From positions 1 to 43,134 of the IMG/VR virus record IMGVR_UViG_3300026457_000029: a DNA stretch of 43,134 nt; one strand, 5' to 3'. The stretch comes from a virus. Within the stretch, counting starts at the first letter, position 1, and every line of letters starts with the position of its first letter. A model generated the notes under the pieces. That model ran no database searches and was not told the origin of the DNA. It saw only the letters and a program-made list of their open reading frames with translations. Positions 15,933 to 23,569 of the stretch are shown here, in pieces. A program made the translations under genes and the position numbers.

Positions 15933-15965
15933 GTTTTTCTCCGTAATCTCAGTTTATCTAAAAAA

Positions 15966-15973
15966 TATTTATT
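15966..15973 (-). promoter_or_regulatory. late promoter box upstream of gp18
   Basis: AATAAATA (in the context TTAATAAATAT) on the minus strand, 34 bases before the gp18 ATG and 12 bases past the gp17 stop. It is followed by a GGAG ribosome site at 15939-15942. Confidence 0.65.
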
Positions 15974-15984
15974 AAAAAATTGAT

Positions 15985-17631
15985 TTACATATACTCCCAC
16001 ATGTAAGATCTATCCCCATATTCATCTACGAACCATCGATCGCCATCCGAGTCAACAAAACTTTCATTATCTAGACCATCAGATATAAACCCAAAAGGCG
16101 ACATATCCTGTTCAATTTGATTTTTTTGTTCTTCATATAGTCTTTTTCTTACATCTTGATCCGTAAGTTCTTTAAAATAGTCTTGAGCAACCAACCAGGC
16201 ATAAATGACCAAACACATTGCAAGGTCATCATTGCATCCTTCTTCTGCTTCAAATGAATTATGTTTTTGAATAAAAGTGGTTAGCTCACTAATTATTTCA
16301 TAGTCATTTAAATATAATTTATTTTCTTCAATCATAGTCTTTAAATTAAGACATCCAACTTTTTTTACAGTTTTAGACATCTTAACGCCTAGTTGAGTTT
16401 TCTTTCCAGAAAAACCTTGCCCTACAATTTGACCCGCTCTACCTCTCATAGAGCACATAAGCAAATTATTATATTCTAAATCGTATTGAAGAATACTTGC
16501 AACTTGATCTCCAACATCATTTACTTCACATAAAATATATGCACTATTATATGCCACTGCTGTTTCCTGAATGATGCTTGGGAAGAGCATTGGTTTTATT
16601 TCATTGTTTCTATATTTTGCAACAACTTTATGTGGAAATTGTGTTATATCAACTACGGTGAAGGCAGAATAATCATTTCCAACACCTCTAGCAACATCAA
16701 CAGTAATTAAATAATCATGATTTTCTTCTGGATCAACATAAACATCCAACCCAGCACTACGTGTTTTGGGATGATCATAAACTAAAGATCTCAGTTTGCT
16801 TGGTGCAATAAGAGTATCAACAGACCCTAAAAATTCACATTCAAACTCAACTTTGAATTGTTGTTCACTTGTATTTGCAATAGTCTGGGCTTTCCATGCT
16901 TCGTCTCTACCTGGAACTTCCGACCAATGAACATCAGTGAAAACATATTCATTTTTACCTTTCTCTGCATCGTGCCACATTCGGTAGAAATGATTCATAC
17001 CATGTGGAGTAGAAACTATAATAACTTTAGTTTGTTTACCAGAAGTAATTGTTGGATATACCGAGGCAAAGAATGAGTCTGCAATATGATTTGGAACGAA
17101 CGCAAATTCGTCCAAGAATAGAATGTTAAATGACATTCCTCGAACAGCAGAAGCTGATGTAGATGCTGCTAAAATCTTGGAACCATTCTCAAGTTCTAGA
17201 GAACCTTTATTCCAAGATATAATTCCTTGCTGCATCCACTTGGGTAAGTTTTCATAAGCGGTCTGTAACCTATCTAGGAGCTCCCTGGCAGTCGCTGCTT
17301 TGTTTGCAAGGATACCTATGTTAACATTGTCGTTAAACACCGCATAGTGGAGCAGGAAAGACACTACGGTAGTTGACTTACCTGTTTGCCTAGGCATCTT
17401 ACAGATATTAAATCTGTGGTTATGGAAATTATTAATTAATTTCTCTTGGAAGTGATATGGTTTAAAAGTTTGTAAACCATGATCCAAGGTCACAATTTTT
17501 ACATAATTATTTGCAAAATAAACTGGGTCATCCTTACACTTAACAAATTCAAGAATTTGTTCTTGGGTAAATTCAATTGGCGTATTTGCTTTTTTTAGAA
17601 GCGGATTACCAAGATAAACATCATTTGACAT
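15985..17631 (-). CDS. 17: gp17, terminase large subunit
   Basis: A 548-residue packaging motor. ATPase: RQTGKST at 81-87 (Walker A) and LFLDE at 171-175 (Walker B plus catalytic Glu). A coupling motif VSTPHGM sits near 206. RNase H-type nuclease: Asp in VDVARG (D312), Glu in CEVNDVGD (E369) and Asp in CNDDLAM (D468/D469). It cuts the concatemer and pumps DNA through gp20. In T4 it directly follows gene 16; here a 662-residue gene separates them. There are only 15 bases between that gene and the ATG and no obvious promoter, so the two are probably co-transcribed. Confidence 0.97.
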   Translation of the reverse strand: MSNDVYLGNPLLKKANTPIEFTQEQILEFVKCKDDPVYFANNYVKIVTLDHGLQTFKPYHFQEKLINNFHNHRFNICKMPRQTGKSTTVVSFLLHYAVFNDNVNIGILANKAATARELLDRLQTAYENLPKWMQQGIISWNKGSLELENGSKILAASTSASAVRGMSFNILFLDEFAFVPNHIADSFFASVYPTITSGKQTKVIIVSTPHGMNHFYRMWHDAEKGKNEYVFTDVHWSEVPGRDEAWKAQTIANTSEQQFKVEFECEFLGSVDTLIAPSKLRSLVYDHPKTRSAGLDVYVDPEENHDYLITVDVARGVGNDYSAFTVVDITQFPHKVVAKYRNNEIKPMLFPSIIQETAVAYNSAYILCEVNDVGDQVASILQYDLEYNNLLMCSMRGRAGQIVGQGFSGKKTQLGVKMSKTVKKVGCLNLKTMIEENKLYLNDYEIISELTTFIQKHNSFEAEEGCNDDLAMCLVIYAWLVAQDYFKELTDQDVRKRLYEEQKNQIEQDMSPFGFISDGLDNESFVDSDGDRWFVDEYGDRSYMWEYM

Positions 17632-17646
17632 AATAAACTCTACTTA

Positions 17647-19635
17647 TTAGTTACAATTCCAACGACGAAGTGCTTTATTGATCCTTGAATCTGGATCCCT
17701 TGCGGTTTCTGCTGAGGTTAATCTTTTTTTCATTCCAGACATACGACTGCAAAAATTTTTTCTCCTCTGCGCTCTTTTTCCTGTTGGATTTTTTTCAGTT
17801 ACTGCAGTTTGAAGTTTTGAACCTGGATTCTCACGACGATAAGCATTTACTGCTTTTTGACTAAGACCATCAGTTTTATCTTTACGATTTACTGATTGCC
17901 AATCTTCATCAATTTCAACTTCTTCTCCCATAGTTTTTACATAATTTTTACTTGGACCTGGTTTTGCTGCACTGCCTCCCTGAGGTCCAAATGCTTGAAT
18001 TAATGGTTGTCCTGGTTGAATCTCGGAAACTGAATGGTAAACAACCATTGATCCCGGATAAACTTTTTGAAGTTCGCTATTAATTTCTTTTCTTGAAGGA
18101 ATTTTTACCTGGGGGAAAAACATCTTCATTGCATAATATTTACCTCTCCAAGAAAGAGTGACTGCAATCACATTGCCAGTTTGCGCCTGAAGTCTTGTTG
18201 CTTCATCTATTTCTATTTGAGTCTTAAAACCTTTAATTGGTTCTGGTTGAATTAAATCAACAACTTCCGCAAAAGTATTCCCTTCAGCATCCTCTATGGT
18301 TACATCTTCCGCCTTTACGCAGTTTGGATAACGCTTTCCAAACATTGTTTTCATACCTTTCTTTTTATAACCAGGCCAACATTTTTCTACCACAAATTCA
18401 TTTGTAATTTTATCAACTAAGGTTTGTTCTTTAATTTTTGGAAGTTCTGGAGTTGGACCCAATTTTTTAGAAGCAACTTCCTTTTCTCCTCCAACACCGC
18501 TTTTTGCTAAAGACCTTATTTTTTCTCTTTTTCTTGCAGTTTTATGTGATGACGGATCAATGGTAAATCCAAAAGATTCTTCCATTTCTCCACTTGCAAC
18601 ATAATCTGCTGCAGTATCAATATAATCTGCTGCTTTGGTAATCTTTGATTGAACCCATGCTTCTAAAGATCCTTCACCTTTACCTACCTTCTTTTCAAGT
18701 CTTTTAGCAGCATCAATAATATTTTTAAGTTCAGATCTAGCCATTGAATATTCTTGATCTTTTACAGAAACCTTATCCCATGCTTTTTCGCCATAAGAAC
18801 ATTCAGATCTTGTTTCTCTTTTATCACATAAAGGACAATATCTTTCTTCTTCATGTGCAGTTTCTTCTGATTTAGTCCCCCAATTTGCAGCACCAACTTT
18901 ACGGCATTTTACTAATGCTCCAGATGCATATGCACTAGGCCAAACATCATATCTAGATTTTACTTTATGATAACAAGCGTCCTTTTTTCCACTACCTTTT
19001 CCTTTTTTATCAGATTCTTCATTCATTTTTTTCTTCCTTCCTTGACAATGAGCTCTCTGAGAAAATCCTTTAGGGTTGTCACAATCTATAGATTTTTTAT
19101 ATTTATCGGACCAATCTTCTTTAACAGATTTTTCTGGTTTATCTGTAGAAACATATGTTGGTTTTGCAGCTCCTGTTTTTTGCTGCTGACCTGGATCTGC
19201 TGCTTTTTTTCTTCTTGCTGCAGAAAGTCTTTGTGCTTTAGTCATACTTGCTCTTTTTGATGAAGAAACACATTTTGGTGTTCCCTCACCTGGTTCATCG
19301 CTTGCACAAGTTCCACCAGTTACAACATTTACCCATCCAGATTTTCCATCCTTTGATTTGGATTTGCCAAACCAATCGCGAAGACCTTCTTCAGTAACAT
19401 CTTTAAATTTTTTGTGGTGCTTTTTAGCATCTGCTTCCATTTTTTTCAAACGAGTATAATAATCTGGAATTTCGTCGAGATGTTGTAAAGCAATATCACG
19501 GGCAAGATCGTGGTCTTTAGTATGCTCATGCTCAATTGGTTCTCCCATATCAAGTTGTCTTTGTATAAAAGAAACATCAAGACGATGTTTCTTTGCAATT
19601 TGCTCAACTGTTTTATGGGACTTAAATTTAGACAT
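17647..19635 (-). CDS. 662-residue mosaic protein between terminase subunits, putative internal/virion protein
   Basis: A basic, Lys-rich chain of small modules. Residues 1-70 are DUF5661-like (EHEHTKDHDLARDIALQHL, then PDYYTRLKKME). Residues 85-165 are DUF5872-like (GLRDWFG, SGWVNV-TGGTC, basic tail). At 221-252 there is a Cys/His module CYHKV...VWPSAYASGALVKC. At 267-290 there is a CPLC...C zinc-like knuckle, then a helical unit ending WVQSKITKAADYI. At 419-440 is CWPGYKKKGMKTMFGKRYPN. Residues about 488-540 duplicate the domain of the 106-residue gp68-position protein. At 584-661 is a DUF6321-like basic end. Module names are from memory. No enzyme motif was seen. Its own late box overlaps the gp16 stop. 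Nucleic-acid binding inside the head is plausible but inferred. Confidence 0.75.
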   Translation of the reverse strand: MSKFKSHKTVEQIAKKHRLDVSFIQRQLDMGEPIEHEHTKDHDLARDIALQHLDEIPDYYTRLKKMEADAKKHHKKFKDVTEEGLRDWFGKSKSKDGKSGWVNVVTGGTCASDEPGEGTPKCVSSSKRASMTKAQRLSAARRKKAADPGQQQKTGAAKPTYVSTDKPEKSVKEDWSDKYKKSIDCDNPKGFSQRAHCQGRKKKMNEESDKKGKGSGKKDACYHKVKSRYDVWPSAYASGALVKCRKVGAANWGTKSEETAHEEERYCPLCDKRETRSECSYGEKAWDKVSVKDQEYSMARSELKNIIDAAKRLEKKVGKGEGSLEAWVQSKITKAADYIDTAADYVASGEMEESFGFTIDPSSHKTARKREKIRSLAKSGVGGEKEVASKKLGPTPELPKIKEQTLVDKITNEFVVEKCWPGYKKKGMKTMFGKRYPNCVKAEDVTIEDAEGNTFAEVVDLIQPEPIKGFKTQIEIDEATRLQAQTGNVIAVTLSWRGKYYAMKMFFPQVKIPSRKEINSELQKVYPGSMVVYHSVSEIQPGQPLIQAFGPQGGSAAKPGPSKNYVKTMGEEVEIDEDWQSVNRKDKTDGLSQKAVNAYRRENPGSKLQTAVTEKNPTGKRAQRRKNFCSRMSGMKKRLTSAETARDPDSRINKALRRWNCN

Positions 19636-19654
19636 CGACCGATAGTATTTTTTC

Positions 19655-19662
19655 TATTTATT
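19655..19662 (-). promoter_or_regulatory. late promoter box containing the gp16 stop codon
   Basis: AATAAATA on the minus strand with the gp16 stop TAA (19658-19660) wholly inside it, 20 bases before the ATG of the 662-residue gene. Confidence 0.6.
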
Positions 19663-20092
19663 GGTCTAGAGACCCTTCAGAACTTTGTTGTTTTAATAAC
19701 TTTGCTAATTCTGCAGTAGAACCGACAAAAAGTGCATTATTTACTGTAGTTGGACCTTTTGGTTTGTCTTCTTCAATATCTTTTATCTTCTTTTGCAAGT
19801 CCATTAATTTGTCTGTTGCATCAGCAACATTTTTAATTAACTGTCCCGCAACTTCATATGCTCTAGGCATTTCACTTTCTTGAGCTAATTCTAAAATACC
19901 ATTAATTGCTTCTTGACCTTTCTCAATCAATGAATACAAGTTACCTCTAGTGTATTCATAATCTTTTTTTATGTCGTTATTTGCATTATTAATGGTTTCT
20001 ATTTTTTCTTCAACTACTTCTGGATTTTTTACTATCTCAGTAGAAACATTAAAAGTTTCATTTAAGTCTTTAAATTTTTTTGTCATTTTCAT
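19658..20092 (-). CDS. 16: gp16, terminase small subunit
   Basis: A 144-residue protein (T4 gp16 has 164). The matching blocks are DYEYTRGNLYSLIEKGQEAI (T4: DYGVVRRNMHFQQQML), MPRAYEVAGQLIKNVADATDKLMDLQKK, and a C-terminal NNALFVGSTAEL (T4: NATVFMGSPTEL). It forms rings that recognise DNA and regulate gp17. The start ATG overlaps the gp15 stop by four bases. Its stop codon lies within a late box. The central coiled coil is intact. Confidence 0.93.
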   Translation of the reverse strand: MKMTKKFKDLNETFNVSTEIVKNPEVVEEKIETINNANNDIKKDYEYTRGNLYSLIEKGQEAINGILELAQESEMPRAYEVAGQLIKNVADATDKLMDLQKKIKDIEEDKPKGPTTVNNALFVGSTAELAKLLKQQSSEGSLDQ

Positions 20093-21090
20093 GATATTGT
20101 ACCACTAAATCCAAAATCATCTCCCACTTGTATTAGAGCGTCATCAGCATCTGTTATCTTTTTAACTGGAGAACCTAAAACATGAGCAGATGCAACAGTT
20201 TTATCAGCACCTCTTACAACGGTTAAAACATTACCAGTTTTTGATTTCACTAACATTTCTTCCTCATCAATGTAGATGTAAGTATTACTACTAATATTTG
20301 ATGAGTCATTAACCGAAATTGATGTATCTGTTGCGGATACATCAACAGATAAATTAGTAGTTATTTGGCCAGTATAATTTTTAGTTGCTCTAGGTTCAAC
20401 ACTGTAAACAATTTCTCTTGTTGGAGTTTTTGTAGTATCTCCAGAAATAAGTCCAATAGAAACTCTTCTGATAACATCCGAAGAAGCAGAAGAAATAGGA
20501 CCAAAAAGATATGTTTTTGCAGTAAATCTCAAAGTATAAATTAATGATCTTCTAGTAGAAAAGTCACCCTCATAATCATCGGACATTGAAATACTATTCA
20601 ATACAACGGGAATATCTCTTTTTTCCCCAATTTGTTCTACTAAGTCAATTGTCATCGTATAAGCTGGTTGAAAATATGGTAAAATTTGCTCAATAATTTG
20701 AAGCATATCATCATTCAACTTAGTGAATATACTAACTTCAAAATCTAAATTATATGGAACTGGTAAATATGACTTTTTTTGTTGGGTTTTATCGGTTACT
20801 GAAGTTGTTAAAAATGTTTGAGTAGTTGTCGCTTTTCTTGATGAATCGTATGACAATCCAACCAATTCAAATGACATTCTAGGTAAACTTATTTGAATTG
20901 GTTTATTGAGGTCTGGTGATTGCTCAATTCTTGCTAAAAATTTCTGTGTTGGTCCATATGCCAAAGGAACTTTAATAACACTAACCGTGTTATCATTGTT
21001 ATTTGTGTGTTTGATAGAAATATTGTTAAAAAGAGACCCAAAGGAAACTACAGTTCTTCTTAATATTTCGTGATAAAAATACTCAAACAT
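20089..21090 (-). CDS. 15: gp15, tail terminator / proximal sheath stabiliser, with C-terminal extension
   Basis: A 333-residue protein (T4 gp15 has 272). The start MFEYFYHEILRRTVVSFGSL and the LPRMSFELV, FEVSIFTKLNDDMLQIIEQI and LPYFQPAY blocks match T4 gp15. It caps the sheath and tube so the tail can dock on the neck. Residues about 246-312 are an additional small beta module (DTSISVNDSSNI, IDEEEMLVKS, VVRGADKT, HVLGSPVKKI) that also occurs in the 833-residue and giant virion proteins. A late box overlapping the gp14 stop lies 47 bases upstream. gp16 follows with a four-base overlap. Confidence 0.93.
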   Translation of the reverse strand: MFEYFYHEILRRTVVSFGSLFNNISIKHTNNNDNTVSVIKVPLAYGPTQKFLARIEQSPDLNKPIQISLPRMSFELVGLSYDSSRKATTTQTFLTTSVTDKTQQKKSYLPVPYNLDFEVSIFTKLNDDMLQIIEQILPYFQPAYTMTIDLVEQIGEKRDIPVVLNSISMSDDYEGDFSTRRSLIYTLRFTAKTYLFGPISSASSDVIRRVSIGLISGDTTKTPTREIVYSVEPRATKNYTGQITTNLSVDVSATDTSISVNDSSNISSNTYIYIDEEEMLVKSKTGNVLTVVRGADKTVASAHVLGSPVKKITDADDALIQVGDDFGFSGTIS

Positions 21091-21136
21091 TTTAAAAAAA
21101 TCTATTTGGTAAATTCAATTTAGATATGAATTTAAT

Positions 21137-21144
21137 TATTTATG
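21137..21144 (-). promoter_or_regulatory. late promoter box containing the gp14 stop codon
   Basis: CATAAATA on the minus strand; the gp14 stop TAA (21140-21142) lies inside it. The gp15 ATG is 47 bases downstream, and the rest of the gap is AT-rich with no other signal. Confidence 0.6.
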
Positions 21145-22516
21145 GATTTCCGAATGGATTACTTTCAGTAAAGTCTATTATTAAATCAGATTCACCTTCT
21201 ATCTCTTCATTTTGAGCATATGGATCTGTTTTATTATAAGAATCTTCAATTCTTAATTGATAAGAAGCTCCACTTTTTGCGCCAACTATTCTTTCTCCTG
21301 TTTTGAAGGTTCCAGATATTTTATGTACTTTTAATTCTTTAGTGACTGCGTTCCAAGAATTTACTTTTGCTGTTGTATTAGTAATAGATCCAGTTACCAA
21401 TTCATTAAAAATATAAGTTCCGATTCCGGAAGTTGGTGAAGATTCGATAGTTATTGTTGGATTTGATGTATAACCTATTCCAGCATCTATGAGTCTTATC
21501 TGAGTTATTGATCCACTTGAGTTTATTACTGCATAACCTTTGGCAGTTGTTCCTATACCAGGACCACTAAAGGTGACTGATGGTGAAGTAGTGTATCCAG
21601 ACCCACCACTTGTTACTGTAACTACTCCAACTATACCATTACCAATGACTGCTGTTGCTGCTGCTCCCGCACCGCCACCTCCGACAAACACAACACTTGG
21701 TGCCACTGTGTAACCAGCTCCAGAATTGCTAAGTTGAACTCCTTGAACTTTTAAGGAACTAGTTCCATTACAATCTATTAATCCACCAATCATTGTTGCA
21801 ATACCAACTGCCGTAGTTCCTCCTGATGGCGCTGATGATATTGCAACTTTTGGTACGGATGTATAACCATTACCTCTATTTGTAATTCTTACAAATCTAA
21901 TTCCACCATTTACTATAGTAGCAGCTGCTGTTGCAGTTGATGCAGATCCAACCAAAGTTAGTGTTTGAATGTATCCTTGATCTTGTATATTATCGTCTAT
22001 TTGTTCTATAGTAGTATCAACAACTTCATCTTCATATCTAAACAATTCACATCTTAATTCGTATACATAATTTTTTTGAAGTTGATAGAATGGTTGTTCA
22101 TGTTCAACATATTTAATTTCGAATAATCTATCCCCTAACGGAAAATAAATCAAATCTCCTTCTTTTGGTCTGGTTGATAATTTTACATCTGTCATATTTT
22201 TTATGAGAGGAGATATGTAATTCTCAAATCTCTCTTTAGAAATAATCAAATTTAAATCATCTAATTCTTGAATTCCAAATTTTGATAGTATAGTTCCTGC
22301 GCCACTATACCCTTCATAGCTATTAAGATATGCCTCTAAAGGAAAAGCATTTTGAAATTTTGATTCTATAACTTCCTTTATTATTGTTTTTTCTGTGATA
22401 TATGCTCTTGGTAAATAATAAATTTCAACACCATACATCCTTAATTGTTCATTTATTAGATCTTGGATAAGATCTTGCTCTGTTCTAGATCCTTGAAGAA
22501 AAAATGGATTGAGCAT
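21140..22516 (-). CDS. 14: gp14, neck protein, with inserted beta-repeat region
   Basis: A 458-residue protein against 256 in T4. Residues 1-165 match T4 gp14 (LRMYGVEIYYLPRAYI, AYLNSYEGYSG, RPKEGDLIYFPLGDRLFEI, PFYQL). Then comes an insert with four repeats, GNGYTSVP (216), GAGYTVAP (267), GSGYTTSP (306) and GIGYTSNP (347), each followed by a V-I strand, and then a module with GTFKTGERIVGAKSGASY (402-419). The ancestral end resumes with acidic GESDLIIDFTESNPFG. It forms the neck with gp13 and joins head to tail. The repeats are shared with other virion proteins here and may project outward. The ATG is four bases after the gp13 stop, with an AGGA ribosome site. Confidence 0.93.
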   Translation of the reverse strand: MLNPFFLQGSRTEQDLIQDLINEQLRMYGVEIYYLPRAYITEKTIIKEVIESKFQNAFPLEAYLNSYEGYSGAGTILSKFGIQELDDLNLIISKERFENYISPLIKNMTDVKLSTRPKEGDLIYFPLGDRLFEIKYVEHEQPFYQLQKNYVYELRCELFRYEDEVVDTTIEQIDDNIQDQGYIQTLTLVGSASTATAAATIVNGGIRFVRITNRGNGYTSVPKVAISSAPSGGTTAVGIATMIGGLIDCNGTSSLKVQGVQLSNSGAGYTVAPSVVFVGGGGAGAAATAVIGNGIVGVVTVTSGGSGYTTSPSVTFSGPGIGTTAKGYAVINSSGSITQIRLIDAGIGYTSNPTITIESSPTSGIGTYIFNELVTGSITNTTAKVNSWNAVTKELKVHKISGTFKTGERIVGAKSGASYQLRIEDSYNKTDPYAQNEEIEGESDLIIDFTESNPFGNP

Positions 22517-22519
22517 ATC

Positions 22520-23368
22520 TTATCCTATCATATCTAATGGTGGAAGTTCATAAGTGTTAGACATTTTTTCCATTAAAATGTCAATTTCTCTTTGAGCGTC
22601 ATCGTACATTTGTCTGCCATTTAATTCAACTCCACCTGGAAGTTTGACTCCAGTAAATTTCATCATATTTTGTCCCCACTGTCTCTTGATTAATGATGTT
22701 AAATATGGTTTCACAAAAGAATCATTCCAAACTCTACTGTAATCATTTGGATCTAAAACTGAATAGCAATCAATGACAATGTATTGATTATTAGTTACAG
22801 TTGACCAATCAATATCTAAATATAATCTATCTTGTCTTTTGTTAAATCTAATTTGTTTTTGTGTATTGAGAAGAAAATCTAAATCTTCAAGGTAAGTTTT
22901 TACCATTGCATAAGATAATAGTTCTGTGCTACCCCAATAGTAAATATCATTTAAAAATAATTGATACTTTACGCTAAACATATTATGGGTAATAGTGTTA
23001 GCACTATCAAAAAGAAATATTTTATTTACACCTAATACTGATGGTGGAATTTGGAGATAATTACTATTTTCTTCATATGTAAAAGTCGTTGTTACCCCAA
23101 CTATAGTTGTTGTAACACTTGTTGATGCTATTCCTACTGCAGGTCCGGTTCCACCTCTTGCTCGGCCCCTATTAATATCATTTTGATTTATCTTGTACTT
23201 ATAAAATGTAGGATATACACCATCAAAATGTCTTTCTTGAAAAAACTGAATGGCGTCATCTACTAGATCATCAATTTGCTCATCCGCAACATTAATTTCT
23301 AAAACTGGTGCCCCCAGTTTTCTTTTACAATAATCTATTAGTTCTTGTCTAGTAGATGGTTGCGACAT
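22520..23368 (-). CDS. 13: gp13, neck protein / head completion
   Basis: A 282-residue protein (T4 gp13 has 309). Typical parts are the start RQELIDYCKRKLGAPVLEIN with DEQIDDLVDDAIQFFQERH, the middle YYWGSTELLSYAMVKTYLEDL, and the C-terminal TSLIKRQWGQNMMKFTGVKLPGG in portions. It binds the portal and joins gp14. A glycine-threonine loop at about 72-95 (ARGGTGPAVGIASTSVTTTI) looks inserted. A late box covering the stop of the preceding small gene and an AGAGAAG ribosome site lie directly upstream. Confidence 0.95.
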   Translation of the reverse strand: MSQPSTRQELIDYCKRKLGAPVLEINVADEQIDDLVDDAIQFFQERHFDGVYPTFYKYKINQNDINRGRARGGTGPAVGIASTSVTTTIVGVTTTFTYEENSNYLQIPPSVLGVNKIFLFDSANTITHNMFSVKYQLFLNDIYYWGSTELLSYAMVKTYLEDLDFLLNTQKQIRFNKRQDRLYLDIDWSTVTNNQYIVIDCYSVLDPNDYSRVWNDSFVKPYLTSLIKRQWGQNMMKFTGVKLPGGVELNGRQMYDDAQREIDILMEKMSNTYELPPLDMIG

Positions 23369-23386
23369 TTATCTTCTCTTTTAAAA

Positions 23387-23394
23387 TATTTATG
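23387..23394 (-). promoter_or_regulatory. late promoter box containing the stop codon of the 59-residue gene
   Basis: CATAAATA on the minus strand, with the stop TAA (23390-23392) inside it, 19 bases before the gp13 ATG. It would start the neck operon gp13-gp14. Confidence 0.6.
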
Positions 23395-23569
23395 ATTTAG
23401 ATATTAAAAGTTGAGATACAACCTCTTGTTGCTTTAAATATAACTTATAATAACATTTAGCAATATTTTTTGCATCTTCAATATTAGATATACTATCTAT
23501 TTCTGAAGCAACTTTAAAGTATTCAAAACTTTTGCTTAAATTTTCAAGTTCTATACTATCTGGATTCAT
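23390..23569 (-). CDS. small helical protein of unknown function (59 aa)
   Basis: A 59-residue gene starting MNPDSIELENLSKSFEYF and ending with a helix around AKNIAKCYYKLYLKQQEVV. Its ATG lies 14 bases inside the end of the 75-residue gene, so translation is coupled. It looks like two helices with no membrane segment. The hydrophobic spacing recalls NblA-type hairpins, but the similarity is too weak to name it. Its position between virion genes suggests a small tail or assembly factor. Confidence 0.7.
   Translation of the reverse strand: MNPDSIELENLSKSFEYFKVASEIDSISNIEDAKNIAKCYYKLYLKQQEVVSQLLISKS

Noticed and set aside
21435-21905. Regularly spaced repeats that could suggest a CRISPR-like array
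   Set aside because: They lie in frame inside gp14 and encode degenerate GxGYTxxP protein units; the DNA copies are not identical.
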